Assembly (NCBI RefSeq): GCF_000807775.2
Contig: NZ_CP047385.1
Coordinates: 3,596,001-3,660,000 of the forward strand
Reading direction: 5' to 3'
From: Pandoraea fibrosis
GTDB taxonomy: Bacteria > Pseudomonadota > Gammaproteobacteria > Burkholderiales > Burkholderiaceae
Length of the DNA: 64,000 bases
Position numbers and translations under genes: made by a program
Notes under the pieces: generated by a model
What the model was told of the DNA's origin: nothing
What the model saw: the letters and a program-made list of their open reading frames with translations, nothing else
Databases searched by the model: none
Shown here: positions 41,667 through 52,512 of the stretch, in pieces
Position numbering within the stretch: the stretch's first letter is position 1
Layout of the letters: every line of letters begins with the position of its first letter

Positions 41667-42389
41667 TCAGTGACTGCCACCCAGATAGGCAGCGCGCACC
41701 TTGTCGTCGTTGCGCAGACTTTCCGCCGGGCCGTGCACGGAAATGTTGCCGTTCTCCAGTACATAACCGTAGTCGGCAACCGCCAGCGCGGCGGCCGCAA
41801 ACTGCTCCACCAGCAGCATCGTCACCCCTTCCGACTTCAGATTGCTGATGATGCGAAAGACTTCGTCGACCAGAATCGGCGCGAGTCCCATCGATGGCTC
41901 GTCGAGCAGCACGATGTCCGGGCGCAGCATGACTGCGCGCGCCATCGCCAGCATTTGCTGCTCGCCGCCCGAGAGCGTGCCTGCCAACTGGTGGCGTCGC
42001 TCCTTGAGACGCGGGAACAGATCCATCGCGCGGTCAAGATCGGCGGCAACATCGCCGCGCGGACGACTCCCCGTCAGACGCGGGAAAGCGCCCAGCCGCA
42101 GGTTGTCCGTCACCGACATGGTGGCGAACACACGGCGCCCCTCAGGGGAGTGCGCCAGCCCCAGCTTGGCGATGCGATGCGAGTCGAGCCCGTCGATACG
42201 CTTCTCGCCCAGCGTGATTTCACCGGAGGTCGGCTTGATCATGCCGGACACCGCGCGCATGGTCGTCGTCTTGCCTGCGCCGTTCGATCCGATGAGCGTG
42301 ACGACCTGACCGCTCGGCACATCGATGTCGATGCCGTGCAGCACCTGCACCTTGCCGTAGCCGGCTTGCAGATTACGAATGGAAAGCAT
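41667..42389 (-). CDS. livF: Branched-chain amino-acid-type ABC transporter ATPase (LivF)
   Basis: A 240-residue ABC ATPase of the LivF group: Walker A GSNGAGKTT (about 34-42), LivF-specific SPEGRRVFATMSVTDNLRLGAF, signature LSGGEQQMLAMARAVM, Walker B ILLDEPSMGLAP. It starts MLSIRNLQAGYGKVQVLHGIDIDV. The ATG at 42389 is the family start; upstream GGAA is weak. Last gene of the liv operon, 79 bp after the LivM-LivG fusion. Confidence 0.93.
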   Translation of the reverse strand: MLSIRNLQAGYGKVQVLHGIDIDVPSGQVVTLIGSNGAGKTTTMRAVSGMIKPTSGEITLGEKRIDGLDSHRIAKLGLAHSPEGRRVFATMSVTDNLRLGAFPRLTGSRPRGDVAADLDRAMDLFPRLKERRHQLAGTLSGGEQQMLAMARAVMLRPDIVLLDEPSMGLAPILVDEVFRIISNLKSEGVTMLLVEQFAAAALAVADYGYVLENGNISVHGPAESLRNDDKVRAAYLGGSH

Positions 42390-42468
42390 AGTGGTTCCGT
42401 TTATCCGTCGTGGCCGCGGCGCATGCACCGGGGTCTCCCGGCGACACGCACCGCATGCGCGAATGTCG

Positions 42469-44457
42469 TCAGTGCGTCGTCGTTGCGCCGCCCAGATACG
42501 CCTCGATCACCTTCGGATCCGCCTGAATCTGCGCCGGCAGTCCCTCGGCAATCTTCTGGCCGAAATCGAGCACGGAAACCGTCTGGCACGTGCTCATCAC
42601 CACGTCCATGTGGTGCTCGATCAGAATGACCGTGATGCCATGGTCGCGAATCTTGCGAATGATCGCGAGCAACTCACGAATGTCGGGCGCCGTCAGCCCC
42701 GCGGCCGGCTCGTCGAGCAACAACAGACGCGGATCGAGCGCCAGCGCACGGGCGATCTCCAGCAGACGCTGCTTGCCATACGGCAGGTTGCGCGCCTCTT
42801 CGTCGGCGAGCGACGCCAAGCCCACAAAGTCGAGCAGCCGCATCGCGCGCGCACGTGCCCCGCCCTCCTCGCGCTTGTATCGCGGCAGGCGCAGCGACAC
42901 ATCCACCAGCGTCGAATCGAACGTGTGATGCAAACCGACCAGCACGTTTTCGAGCGCGGTCATTTCACCGAACAGTTGCACGTTCTGGAACGTTCGCGCG
43001 ACCCCCGAGAGTGCAATGTCCGACGACGTCCGCCCGGCCAACGACTGCCCGGCGAACTCGATGCTGCCCGCCGTCGGGACGTAAATGCCCGTCAGCACGT
43101 TCATCATCGTGCTCTTGCCCGACCCGTTCGGCCCGATCAACCCGTGAATCGTGCCGCGCTTGACGGTCAGGTCCACCTGATTGAGGGCTTTCAGGCCATC
43201 GAACTGCATCAGCAACTGACGCACCTTGAGCAATTCGTCCGGCCCGCTGCCGGCTGCCGCCAACACGGGGTCGGTATCGCTCGAGGCGGCCTCGTCTACC
43301 TGCGTGGCCGAGACGGTCAGCGTGCGGCGGCGATGCAAGACACGCGAACGCAGGAAGCCGACGATGCCGTCCGGCAGGTAATACACGACGAACAGAATCA
43401 TCAGGCCGAAGATCGTCAGACGCCAGTCCGTGATGCTGTCGCGCCACCAGGTCACGCCGGCAAGCGCAATCGTGCCGACGATAGGCACGGCCGCCTTGGC
43501 GAGCGACGTGCGTCCGCGTGCGATAGCCGCCACGGCCACCACCGTCGTCACCGCGGCGATGACCGTGGCGACGATGCGAAAGATGCTGATGTCGTCGAGC
43601 AACTGCGGCAGCAACACAATGATCGCCGCACCCAGCAAAGAACCGCTGCGCGTCTTGCGCCCGCCCATGATCACGGCGAGCAGGAACAGAATCGTCAGCT
43701 CGAAGTTGTAAGTGTTCGGCGAGATGTACTGCTCGGAATATGCGTAGAGACTGCCCGCCAGGCCGGCAAAACCGGCGCTGATGACGAACGCATACACCTT
43801 GTAGCGATACACCGACACCCCCATACAGTCGGATGCCACCGGCGAATCGCGCAACGCTTCGAAGGCGCGACCGAGGTGCGACTTCAGAATCCGGTGGGCG
43901 ACGAGCATGCTCAGCAGCAGCAAGACGGCAACTAGCCAGTAGTACTCCGTTTCGTCGATCGGATGACCGCCAATGACCGGCTTCGTGAGCTTGATGCCGA
44001 GCGGGCCTGCCGTGAGGAAGTCCATCTCGTTGATGAGAATCTGGATGATGGTGCCGAAGGCAAGCGTCACCATGGCCAGATACGGTCCGATCACGCGCAG
44101 CGCGGGTAGCGCCAGCACGGCGCCGAACGCCGCCGTGACCAGAATTGCGGCAGGCAGCGCGAGCCAGAGCGAGAGCCCTAGCTTGGCGAAGAACACCCCC
44201 GCCACATAGGCACCGATGCCGAACAGGCCTGCATGCCCAAGCGACACCTGCCCGGTGTAACCCACGACGATATCCAGCCCGAAGAGCAGGATCGCGTAGA
44301 TCATGATCGTCTCGATCATGTGGATGTAATACGGATTGCCGACGGCCAACGGAAAGCCGAACAGCGCGACGATGCCCACGATCGCCGCTAGCTTCGTGGT
44401 CACGCGCAGGCCGCCGAGATCGCCGGCCCCACGAGTGGTTGAGGTCTGTGCGGTCAT
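42469..44457 (-). CDS. LivM-LivG fusion: ABC permease joined to ATPase
   Basis: A 662-residue fusion. Residues 1-375 are a LivM permease (GYTGQVSLGHAGLFGIGAYVAG, LAVIMGGRKTRSGSLLGAAII, VYYLPDGIVG), a roughly 35-residue linker follows, and residues about 410-660 are a LivG ATPase with Walker A GPNGSGKST (442-450), signature LPYGKQRLLEIARAL and Walker B LLLLDEPAAGL. The permease carries an extra about 55-residue hydrophobic insertion (about 295-350, two more likely helices) before its last LivM helix. AAGAAGGTG lies in the end of livH, 2 bp upstream. Its partner permease, second ATPase and binding protein are all adjacent, so the transporter is complete. Confidence 0.93.
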   Translation of the reverse strand: MTAQTSTTRGAGDLGGLRVTTKLAAIVGIVALFGFPLAVGNPYYIHMIETIMIYAILLFGLDIVVGYTGQVSLGHAGLFGIGAYVAGVFFAKLGLSLWLALPAAILVTAAFGAVLALPALRVIGPYLAMVTLAFGTIIQILINEMDFLTAGPLGIKLTKPVIGGHPIDETEYYWLVAVLLLLSMLVAHRILKSHLGRAFEALRDSPVASDCMGVSVYRYKVYAFVISAGFAGLAGSLYAYSEQYISPNTYNFELTILFLLAVIMGGRKTRSGSLLGAAIIVLLPQLLDDISIFRIVATVIAAVTTVVAVAAIARGRTSLAKAAVPIVGTIALAGVTWWRDSITDWRLTIFGLMILFVVYYLPDGIVGFLRSRVLHRRRTLTVSATQVDEAASSDTDPVLAAAGSGPDELLKVRQLLMQFDGLKALNQVDLTVKRGTIHGLIGPNGSGKSTMMNVLTGIYVPTAGSIEFAGQSLAGRTSSDIALSGVARTFQNVQLFGEMTALENVLVGLHHTFDSTLVDVSLRLPRYKREEGGARARAMRLLDFVGLASLADEEARNLPYGKQRLLEIARALALDPRLLLLDEPAAGLTAPDIRELLAIIRKIRDHGITVILIEHHMDVVMSTCQTVSVLDFGQKIAEGLPAQIQADPKVIEAYLGGATTTH

Positions 44458-44459
44458 GG

Positions 44460-45338
44460 TTACACCTTCTTGATGGCGGTCTTGCCGAACAGGCCCGCCG
44501 GCTTCACGGCCAGCACAAGCAGCAGCAGCACGAGACCCGGCACGTCTTTGTAGCCGGTCGAAATGTAGAACGCAGTCGTCGTCTCGGCCACGCCGAGGAT
44601 CAGACCGCCCACCAGCACGCCCATACCGCTCGAGAGCCCGCCGATGATCGCCACCGCGAACGCCTTGAGCCCGAGCACCGCGCCCATCGTGGCGCCGGTC
44701 AACGTCAGCGGTGCGACAAGCACGCCCGCGAACGCGGCGGCCATCGACGACAGCGCATACGAGAACGTGATCACGAGACTGGTGTTGATGCCCATGAGGC
44801 CGGCAGCGTCACGGTCGTTGGCCGTGGCCACAACGGCCTTGCCGTAGATCGAGCGACGATTGAAGAATTCGACGGCCGCCATCATGAGCAACGCGCCCAC
44901 CACGACCAGCAATTCCATCGGCAGCACGTTCGCCCCCATCAGTTTGATGGGGGATTCGGGCAGCGGCGACGGGAATTTCAGATCGTCGCGTCCCCAGACG
45001 TTTTCCGCGACGTTACGGAAGATGATGCCCAGCGCAATGGTGGACATGATCCAGCCGAACTCGGATTTGATGCGTAATGCAGGCTTCACGCCGATGCGTT
45101 CGACGAAGGCGCCTTGCACGAGGCCGAACAGGCACACGATGGGGATCATCAGCCAGTAATTCAGACCCAGAGTGTCGACCAGGGTAAGGCCGACCAGTGC
45201 GCCAAGCATCAGCGCTTCGCCTTGGCCGAAGTTCAGGGTGCCGGAGGTCGCAAATGTCAGTTGGTAACCGAAGGCGATCACGGCGTAGATCATCCCCAGC
45301 GCGATACCGCTGTAGATGAGTTGAATCAGGATGGTCAT
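44460..45338 (-). CDS. livH: Branched-chain amino-acid-type ABC permease (LivH)
   Basis: A 292-residue integral membrane permease with about eight helices: MTILIQLIYSGIALGMIYAVIAFGYQLTFATSGTLNFGQGEALMLGA at the N-terminus and the EAA-like loop GLKAFAVAIIGGLSSGMGVLVGGLILG near 230. GAGAGGA precedes the ATG at 45338. It pairs with the LivM half of the downstream fusion, whose start is 2 bp after its stop. Confidence 0.93.
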   Translation of the reverse strand: MTILIQLIYSGIALGMIYAVIAFGYQLTFATSGTLNFGQGEALMLGALVGLTLVDTLGLNYWLMIPIVCLFGLVQGAFVERIGVKPALRIKSEFGWIMSTIALGIIFRNVAENVWGRDDLKFPSPLPESPIKLMGANVLPMELLVVVGALLMMAAVEFFNRRSIYGKAVVATANDRDAAGLMGINTSLVITFSYALSSMAAAFAGVLVAPLTLTGATMGAVLGLKAFAVAIIGGLSSGMGVLVGGLILGVAETTTAFYISTGYKDVPGLVLLLLVLAVKPAGLFGKTAIKKV

Positions 45339-45568
45339 GCGGTCCTCTCTCGCGAGTGCGAGCCTACGAGCGATGCACGGGAGGCATGCGATGTGGATTG
45401 CCTCGCGCCGGTCCCGAGTGCCGGCGTCTGGCCCGGGTGTGGCGACGGCGCGCGTGCCGTGCCCGGACACCCCGTTGCCGGGGGCCGGGTCACGAGCGAC
45501 GCGCGCCGTCGTTCACCTGTCATGGCTGCAAAGCGCAACCGGAATGCTGCGTTGTGAGGAGGTCCGGC

Positions 45569-46786
45569 TTACTTTGCAGGGGCTTTTTCGCGAACCTTGC
45601 TGCCGGCCTTCAGATCGGTGTCGTAGGCATACACGACGCGTCCGCCCTTCACTTCGCCGAACACCGGAATGTTGGCAGTGATGGCGTCGTGATCGTCATG
45701 CGTGAACGGGCGATCGTAGGTCGTGACCACGCCTTCCACCGGCGTCTTCAGATCTTCGAGTGCTGCGCGCACCTTCGGGCCGTCCGTGCTGCCTGCCTGC
45801 TTGATGGCCGCAGCCAGCAGGTAAACCGAGTCATAGCCCTGGGCTGCCGAGACCGCCGAGTCGATGCGGTTGTTCTTCGGCTTGAACATGGCCAGATAGG
45901 CGTCGATGAAGGCCTTGCGCTTGGGCGTGTTCGGTTCCTGAATGAAGGTCTGCGGCATGCGGGCGCCTTCGCCGTTGGCACCCGAGTTGTCGATGTAGTT
46001 GGCCATCGCGAGCGTCCAGCTACCGATGATCGGCAGCTTCCAGCCGAGTTTGCCCATGCCGTTGGCGATCTGCGCCAGTTCCGGGCCGATACCATACGTG
46101 AGGATCACGTCGGCGCCGGCTTGTTTGGCCTTGAGCAACTGGGCCGTCATGTCGACGTCCTTGATGTTGAACTTCTCGACCGCGACCGGCGTGATGCCCT
46201 TCGCCTTGAGTGCCTTCTCCAGATCCTCGCGGCCAAGCTGACCGTAGTTAGTCGAATCGGCGAGAATCGCGGGCTTCTTGAAGCCGCGACGCGTAATGGC
46301 TTCTTCCACGATCATCGGCGCCTGAATGCTGTCCTTGGCGGCGTTGCGGAAGACATAGTTATCGGGATACTGAGGCGGCTTGAACTGATCGGTAATGATC
46401 GTGCCCGTCGCCACGTTGTTGAACACCGGGATCTTGGCGTCCTGGTAGAAGCGTTGCGAAGCGAGTGCCACGCCCGTGTTGATGTAGCCCACGGTGGCGA
46501 CCACCTTCTCCTTGTTGATCAGTTCCTGCGCCACTTGCACGCCGCGTTCGTTCTTGGCTTCTTCGTCGCGCTCCACCAGCAAGATCTGACGGCCCAGCAC
46601 GCCGCCCGACTTGTTGATTTCCGACGCCGCGAGACGCACGCCATCACGCATGGAAACGCCCATCGACGACGAGCCGCCGGTGAACGGGCCGGACACGCCA
46701 ATCTTGATCGGATCGGCCGCAATGGCCATCGAGGCGGACAGGGCGAACGCGACAGCGCCAGCCATGAGCTTGAATCGGAATTGCAT
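45569..46786 (-). CDS. Periplasmic substrate-binding protein, LivK family
   Basis: A 405-residue type I periplasmic binding protein. The signal peptide (MQFRFKLMAGAVAFALSASMAIAA) is followed by DPIKIGVSGPFTGGSSSMGVSMRDGVRLAASEINKSGGVLGRQI, the start common to this family. CGAAGGAG precedes the ATG at 46786. It is first in the operon and separated from livH by 230 bp, which allows for higher expression. Annotated family members bind Leu/Ile/Val but also amides, urea or aromatic acids, so the ligand is open. Confidence 0.93.
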   Translation of the reverse strand: MQFRFKLMAGAVAFALSASMAIAADPIKIGVSGPFTGGSSSMGVSMRDGVRLAASEINKSGGVLGRQILLVERDEEAKNERGVQVAQELINKEKVVATVGYINTGVALASQRFYQDAKIPVFNNVATGTIITDQFKPPQYPDNYVFRNAAKDSIQAPMIVEEAITRRGFKKPAILADSTNYGQLGREDLEKALKAKGITPVAVEKFNIKDVDMTAQLLKAKQAGADVILTYGIGPELAQIANGMGKLGWKLPIIGSWTLAMANYIDNSGANGEGARMPQTFIQEPNTPKRKAFIDAYLAMFKPKNNRIDSAVSAAQGYDSVYLLAAAIKQAGSTDGPKVRAALEDLKTPVEGVVTTYDRPFTHDDHDAITANIPVFGEVKGGRVVYAYDTDLKAGSKVREKAPAK

Positions 46787-47176
46787 AAGGGTCTCCTTCG
46801 GTGCGATGCGTTTCGATATGACGCTTTTTTGCTGCGATTTCCTGGTGTCGCAGGCCCTGCCGTGGAATACGCGATTCACGGGTTGTCTCTCCCCGTCGCA
46901 CCGCCCCGGTCTTGTAATTCGTGTCAGGGCGATACCGTAAAGCACGCTTCGAACGACCAACCTAGCGCGCCGATTATGTGATCGCTGAGTTTCGCCCGCA
47001 AAGGCGGGAATACCCCTACGGGGACGCGGGTTTGCGCCCCGTTATCGCCATTTGGCGCGGGTTTCCAAGGAGTTTTGCAGCACGCGCCATGTACGGCGCG
47101 TGTCGGGACATCAGCACGGAGTGCGAAAGAGTTCGACTTGCGTGGCGGGTCGTAAGGCAGATGTAAGCGATGGCGA
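46787..47176. other. Non-coding region upstream of the liv operon
   Basis: 390 bp between the LivK start and the end of the FtsK gene, both on the reverse strand. It should contain the liv promoter and FtsK 3' end. I could not find a convincing promoter, terminator or repeat by eye. Confidence 0.4.
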
Positions 47177-50100
47177 TTAGTCGCCCGGCGCAATCACTTC
47201 GCGGGTACCGTTTCGCCCCATCGGGCTGACCAGTCCGGACGCCTCCATCTGCTCGATGAGGCGTGCGGCGCGGTTGTAGCCGATGCGCAGTTGCCGCTGC
47301 ACGGCAGAGATCGACGCTCGACGCGAGCTCAGCACATAGGCGGCCGCCTCGTCGTAGAGCGGGTCGGCTTCGGCGTCGCCTGTCGACTCACCAAACAGGT
47401 CGGCGGACGCGGCATCGGCCGGATCGCCGGCGAGAATCGCCTCGTCGTACTCCGGTTCGCCGTACTGCTGCCAATGCTGAACGACACGATGCACTTCGTC
47501 GTCGGCGACAAATGCGCCGTGCACACGCTGCGGATAACCCGTACCCGGCGGCAGGAACAGCATGTCGCCCTGCCCCAGCAGCGATTCCGCCCCCATCTGA
47601 TCGAGAATCGTGCGCGAATCGATTTTCGACGACACCTGAAACGCGACACGCGTGGGAATGTTCGCTTTGATGAGGCCGGTGATGACATCGACCGAGGGGC
47701 GCTGCGTCGCGAGAATCAGGTGAATGCCTGCCGCGCGCGCCTTCTGCGCCATACGAGCAATCAACTCTTCGATCTTCTTGCCCGCCACCATCATGAGATC
47801 CGCAAGCTCGTCGATGACCACCACGATGAGCGGCAGCCGATCCAGCGGCTCCGGCGCGTCGGGCGTGAGCGAGAACGGATTGCTGACCTTCGTGCCTGCC
47901 GCTTGGGCGGCGTCGATCTTCTCGTTGTATCCGGCCAGATTGCGCACACCGAGGGCGGACATCAGTCGATAGCGCTTCTCCATCTCGCCTACGCACCAGT
48001 TCAGGGCATGTGCGGCCTGCCTCATGTCGGTGACGACCGGGGCCAACAGATGCGGAATGCCACCGTAGACCGACAGTTCGAGCATCTTCGGATCGATCAT
48101 GATGAGCCGCACGTCGTCCGGTGTCGCCTTGTAGAGCAGCGACAGAATCATCGCGTTGACGGCCACCGATTTGCCCGAGCCCGTGGTGCCGGCTACCAGC
48201 AAGTGCGGTGCGCGTGCGAGATCGGCCACGACAGGCTCGCCGGTGATGTCCTTGCCCATGGCAAGCGCGAGGTACGAGCGATGCGCGTCGAACCCCGGCG
48301 CCGTCAGGATCTCCGACAGACGAATCATCTGCCGCTTCGCATTCGGTAGCTCAAGCCCCATGCAGGTCTTGCCGGGAATCGTCTCGACCACGCGAATCGA
48401 CGTCACGCCCAGTGCACGCGCCAGATCCTTCATCAGCCCCACGACCTGCGCGCCGCGCACGCCCACCGCCGGTTCGACTTCGAAACGCGTGATGACCGGC
48501 CCTGCCGATGCCCCCACGACCGTCACCGGCACCTTGAATTCCGCCAGACGCTGCTCAATCAACTGCCCTACCGCCGCAAGCGCTTCGTCGGAGACGACGT
48601 TCGCTACGTCCTGCGCCGTCGCTGGCGACAGAAGATCGAGCGGCGGCAGATCGTAATCGATGGCAACGCGCGGCGCCGGCAGTTCATATGGCGTATCGGC
48701 CGAGAAGCTCGCGGTTTGCGGCTCGCTCGAACGCGTCACACCGCTTGCGTCGAACGGTGCCGAGGCAGCGAACGTCGGGATAGCCGGCACTGCGGGAGCC
48801 GGTGTCACCGGCGCGGTCGATGCGGACGGAGGCACTGGCCGTGGCGTTGCATCCGCGTGCGTCTCGCGGACTTCGTGTACCTCATCATCGGTGCGTGCCC
48901 ATGTGCCGTCGGCACGTAAAACGTAATGCGGCTTCGGCGACGACTCCGCCGGCTGTACGGTATCTGGCGCATCCACAAACGCGGAGGCGTCGACGGATTC
49001 GAATGGCGCTTCCGATGGTTCGGCAACGGGTGTGCTCAACGGCACATGCACGGGCGTATCGGAAGTCGCTGATGTTTCGGAGGTATTGGATACCTCGACA
49101 CTGGCCAGCACATCGGCGAACACGAACGGACGCGGCGCGACGGCAGGCATGGCTGCAGGCGTCGGCATTGACATGACCGGTATCGCAACGGGGGCGTCAG
49201 CGGGTGTCGCCGCCGCTGGGAGTACTTCCTCGACATCCCACCCAGGCTGCGTTTGCGCGACGACCGCAGGCGAATCCGCGTGCACCGTGACGTCCATTGG
49301 ATCACTCGCGACATGCGCATCGTGAACGGTTTCACTTTCCTGACGATCGATAGCGAGGGCAGACGCCTTCGGCAACTGCGGGGCCGCATCGACGGTCTGC
49401 ACCGAATCCGAGACGGTCCACTCACGCAGATCGCGAAGCAGTGCCTGCGCCTCGTCGCGCAACGCCGCGAGGGCCGCGACGCGCGCCCGCTCGGCGGCAC
49501 GTGCAGCCTCCTGCTGTGCGAGCATTTCCGGCGTCGGGTCGGCCGGCATCACATTCTCCGATGCGATTTCGGCATCTTTCGTCGACAGATCGACAGGCGA
49601 AAACTCGGAAAGTCCTGACGACAACGGCGTGGCGGCATCGGTCGCAGACCACCCCGCAGCGCCACGGATCATCGGCGCGGCAGGACTTGCCGCCATCGCT
49701 GACGACGCGACCGTCGCAGCAGGCGGGTTCATCGCGGCGATGGCATCGGCAGGTGCAGGAGCGGCATCAGATGCATGGGAAGCTGCCGAAGACGACACGA
49801 TAGGCGGCGCGCCGCGCGGTGGAATATCTTCGAGTCCGAGCTGCGGTTTGCGAAACGGGCTGTGTACGATCGTGCCACGCAGATGCGCGGGCGCCATGCC
49901 GACCGGACGGCGATAGCCCGTCACGCCGGGAATCGATGTCGAGTGCAGAGGGTCGGCAGGCGCAGACGACGATGTCGTCGGCTCGGGCGTGATAGCGGCT
50001 TTGGCTGCTGTCGGCGCAGGTCGCGGACTGGTCGACGCTACCCCGCGTGCGCCGCGCGATGGCAGCCCCGGTTCGGCTCGCACGAACTCCGTCATGCGTA

Positions 50101-50899
50101 GCGTATCGCCCCGGCTGGGGCCTGATGTATAAGCACCGTGCGGCGGAACAGGTCGTACCCCGGCCGCCGCGCTCGCGGATGCCGTAGCGGGCACACCGGC
50201 GCCCGCACGCCCTGTCGCGGCGCCCTTGCCTGCCGAACGGCTTCCCGTACCGCTCGCGAACAATGGCTCCGTGCGCGGTGCACCGCGAGCCGTCAACGGT
50301 GGCGGTTGCATGGCATCGAGACGTGCGCGTTCTTCGTCGGACAACTTCCAGCGTGGTTGCGCGGCAAGGCCACGGCGACGCGGCACGGGCTCTTCGGTCA
50401 GACGCCCCACGTTGTGATGTCCTTGCCCGAGCGTCGGCGTGAAGCGCTCGCCACGCTCACTCGTATCGAACGACATTTGCGACCGGCCACGCACCGGCTC
50501 ACGCGCGCTGCTATCGAAGCGCGATTCATAAGTCGGTTCATCGGCGTCGTCATCGGCAGGTTTGCCACGCGCAAACATCCCCCACCAGGTGGTGCCGAAG
50601 ACCATCGGGAGAGAAAAAAGAAGGACACCGCCTGCAACGCCCATCGCGAGCGTGCTACCCAGCGCGACGTGCAAGCCGTGAGAGAGGAATTGGCCGACGC
50701 TGCCGCCAGCAGTGTTGCCGTCGCCACCGGTGAGTGCGGCGAGCGTGGCGCTCGACACCATGGCGAGCGGTACGCCGAGCAACATGCGGAGTGTGCCGTG
50801 GCCGAAGATTCGTATCTCACCGCCAAGCAGACCCCGTACGCCAGGCCAGCACAATGCCAGCAACCAAAACGTCGACAGTCCGAACCAGCCAAACCCCAT
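47177..50899 (-). CDS. ftsK: FtsK/SpoIIIE-type DNA translocase with short N-terminal membrane domain
   Basis: A 1240-residue DNA pump. The N-terminus has about three helices (about 5-25, 38-56, 75-103) where canonical FtsK has four; the first is missing and a stop precedes the ATG. A Pro/Ala/Thr-rich linker follows (about 110-730), then the alpha domain (about 735-895), the RecA-like motor with Walker A GTTGSGKS (about 904-911) and Walker [12 protein letters not shown], and the gamma winged helix (last about 60; [45 protein letters not shown]) that reads KOPS sequences. FtsK clears chromosome termini at the septum. In Burkholderiales two FtsK paralogues are common and this may be the secondary one. 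Confidence 0.92.
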   Translation of the reverse strand: MGFGWFGLSTFWLLALCWPGVRGLLGGEIRIFGHGTLRMLLGVPLAMVSSATLAALTGGDGNTAGGSVGQFLSHGLHVALGSTLAMGVAGGVLLFSLPMVFGTTWWGMFARGKPADDDADEPTYESRFDSSAREPVRGRSQMSFDTSERGERFTPTLGQGHHNVGRLTEEPVPRRRGLAAQPRWKLSDEERARLDAMQPPPLTARGAPRTEPLFASGTGSRSAGKGAATGRAGAGVPATASASAAAGVRPVPPHGAYTSGPSRGDTLRMTEFVRAEPGLPSRGARGVASTSPRPAPTAAKAAITPEPTTSSSAPADPLHSTSIPGVTGYRRPVGMAPAHLRGTIVHSPFRKPQLGLEDIPPRGAPPIVSSSAASHASDAAPAPADAIAAMNPPAATVASSAMAASPAAPMIRGAAGWSATDAATPLSSGLSEFSPVDLSTKDAEIASENVMPADPTPEMLAQQEAARAAERARVAALAALRDEAQALLRDLREWTVSDSVQTVDAAPQLPKASALAIDRQESETVHDAHVASDPMDVTVHADSPAVVAQTQPGWDVEEVLPAAATPADAPVAIPVMSMPTPAAMPAVAPRPFVFADVLASVEVSNTSETSATSDTPVHVPLSTPVAEPSEAPFESVDASAFVDAPDTVQPAESSPKPHYVLRADGTWARTDDEVHEVRETHADATPRPVPPSASTAPVTPAPAVPAIPTFAASAPFDASGVTRSSEPQTASFSADTPYELPAPRVAIDYDLPPLDLLSPATAQDVANVVSDEALAAVGQLIEQRLAEFKVPVTVVGASAGPVITRFEVEPAVGVRGAQVVGLMKDLARALGVTSIRVVETIPGKTCMGLELPNAKRQMIRLSEILTAPGFDAHRSYLALAMGKDITGEPVVADLARAPHLLVAGTTGSGKSVAVNAMILSLLYKATPDDVRLIMIDPKMLELSVYGGIPHLLAPVVTDMRQAAHALNWCVGEMEKRYRLMSALGVRNLAGYNEKIDAAQAAGTKVSNPFSLTPDAPEPLDRLPLIVVVIDELADLMMVAGKKIEELIARMAQKARAAGIHLILATQRPSVDVITGLIKANIPTRVAFQVSSKIDSRTILDQMGAESLLGQGDMLFLPPGTGYPQRVHGAFVADDEVHRVVQHWQQYGEPEYDEAILAGDPADAASADLFGESTGDAEADPLYDEAAAYVLSSRRASISAVQRQLRIGYNRAARLIEQMEASGLVSPMGRNGTREVIAPGD

Positions 50900-51010
50900 A
50901 ATCGCTCATGCTTCAGGAAAACCCGGAGTGCGATTGTATCAGGTAGACCACCGTGTGGCGGGCCTGTCGGCAGGGTCTTTCATGCGCCGGCGAACCCCGG
51001 CGCCCACGAA

Positions 51011-52033
51011 TCAGGCGTGACCGTGGGTGCCTGTCGGGCGCGCCGACAAGGTCGCCTCGATCGCCGCGCTCCCGGCAGACATGGCCGGCACAGCCTCGTC
51101 CGGCACCACCAGGCTCAGGTTCCGGCGACGCAGCGAACGCCAGTCGACCTTCTCGAAGATGTCTTCGCCCAGCGCACTGACTTGCGACAGATTCTCGACA
51201 CGCACGCCGCGCGCGCGCAAAACCTCGGCCGCGTGACGGAACGAAGGCTCGATCAGGCCGGCAAACTCTGCGTCGAGCCGCGTCGGTGCGCGGGTCTGCA
51301 TCGTTTCATAGAAACGCGGCGTCTGGGCCGCGTCGCGCAGATCCACACCGTGCAGATACATCTCGGTGAAGCCCAGCCACGTGGCGACCTGGAGCGCAAA
51401 ATACGCCACCGTGCCCCCGTGGAAAAAACCGTTGTCAATGTCGAAGCTGAACCCCAGCCGACCGCGTTCGCCCGCAAATGCAGCGCTCGAGGCAACGCGC
51501 GGATTCGCCCGCAATACCTCCGGTGTGCTGGCCGCTTCCATGCCGCGCTTGAAGATGTCGTCCACGAGGTAGAACCGGCAACCGAAGGCCGACGACGGGA
51601 ACATTTCCAGCAAACGCGCGAGCACCACCGGCGTGACGAACAACACAAGATCGCGCGCCACGATGCGTCGCGCAAGATCCGGACGCTGACGCACGAACCC
51701 GGCGTCGAGGATGCAGTAGAAATTGAATTTGACCGGCGCCCGGTCGGCCAACGCAATGGCGCCGTTCACCCCCATGACGTGATGCATCGGCAGCGCTTCG
51801 TAATCGATATCGGCGATCGAAGGACCACTGGCGATGATGTGGCAAGGCAGGCGGCGCAGGCGCTGCAATTCGGCGCGCCGGGCGAGAGGCACATGCCGCC
51901 CTCGCCATGTGAAGCGCTCGATAACGCCCATCGCGTCGCGCTCGATCCGCGCGTGCGGCCACAGCCGTTCGTTGTGCCGCCACTTCGCCGTATGGCTGAG
52001 GCGGTACACGAGTTTGAGAAGTGTCGAAATCAT
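51011..52033 (-). CDS. WaaZ-like/DUF115-type glycosyltransferase
   Basis: A 340-residue protein with no signal peptide. CHIIASGPSIADIDYEALPMHHVMGVNGAIALAD (from about 66) and FFHGGTVAYFALQVATWLGFTEMYLHGVDLRD (about 215-245) match the nucleotide-sugar-binding pattern of lipopolysaccharide core WaaZ (KdoIII transferase), sialyltransferase-like and DUF115 enzymes. So it likely adds a sugar to a surface glycan at the cytosolic membrane face. The start is uncertain: ATG 52033 lacks a ribosome binding site and in-frame ATGs exist at 52075 and further upstream. It stands alone, 111 bp upstream of the FtsK start. Confidence 0.75.
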   Translation of the reverse strand: MISTLLKLVYRLSHTAKWRHNERLWPHARIERDAMGVIERFTWRGRHVPLARRAELQRLRRLPCHIIASGPSIADIDYEALPMHHVMGVNGAIALADRAPVKFNFYCILDAGFVRQRPDLARRIVARDLVLFVTPVVLARLLEMFPSSAFGCRFYLVDDIFKRGMEAASTPEVLRANPRVASSAAFAGERGRLGFSFDIDNGFFHGGTVAYFALQVATWLGFTEMYLHGVDLRDAAQTPRFYETMQTRAPTRLDAEFAGLIEPSFRHAAEVLRARGVRVENLSQVSALGEDIFEKVDWRSLRRRNLSLVVPDEAVPAMSAGSAAIEATLSARPTGTHGHA

Positions 52034-52512
52034 TATCGTTGTTCTGGTTAGGTCATCTGGTTGCGCCGTGCGCATCTCGTGGATACGTGCGGTCCTAACC
52101 CCGTTCATGTCGCGTGTCTGATTTTTACCGTGCTTAACAAGCGCAGCGGGCGTCGTCGAATTCCGCGATTCTCCCCCAATGCGGAAGCAGCCCGCCGGCG
52201 CATGGAGCGTTGACTCCATCACGTCGACGTACAAATTCTGCCACCCGGACTTTGTTCCGGACAACATTTATTCCAAGTGGAAATCTTACGTCAGGTTACG
52301 CCCTGATGTCTTGGCAGAAGAAAGTGCTTGACGTGCAAACCCCCGATTCATGCGGGTTTGCGGCACATCGTGTACGGTCGAAGAGGGAGTGAAAGGAAAT
52401 CTGACGAGAAATACAGCATTGCACCAAATGCAGATAATCCGCAGCGCCGATCAGCGATTGATGCAGGTTTTGCCGGGGGCATTCGCGTCACGCCGACGCC
52501 CCGGCGGACGAT
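52034..52512. other. 479-bp region without a recognisable gene
   Basis: Lies between the glycosyltransferase start and the end of the GGDEF-EAL gene. A minor hairpin (CCGGA/TCCGG, 52248-52263) is present; short open frames have no ribosome binding sites or family resemblance. It may contain the glycosyltransferase promoter. Confidence 0.4.

Noticed and set aside
42379..43935. 518-codon plus-strand open frame over the LivM-LivG gene
   Set aside because: Same antisense signature (Arg/His/Gln-rich) and complete overlap with an intact transporter gene.
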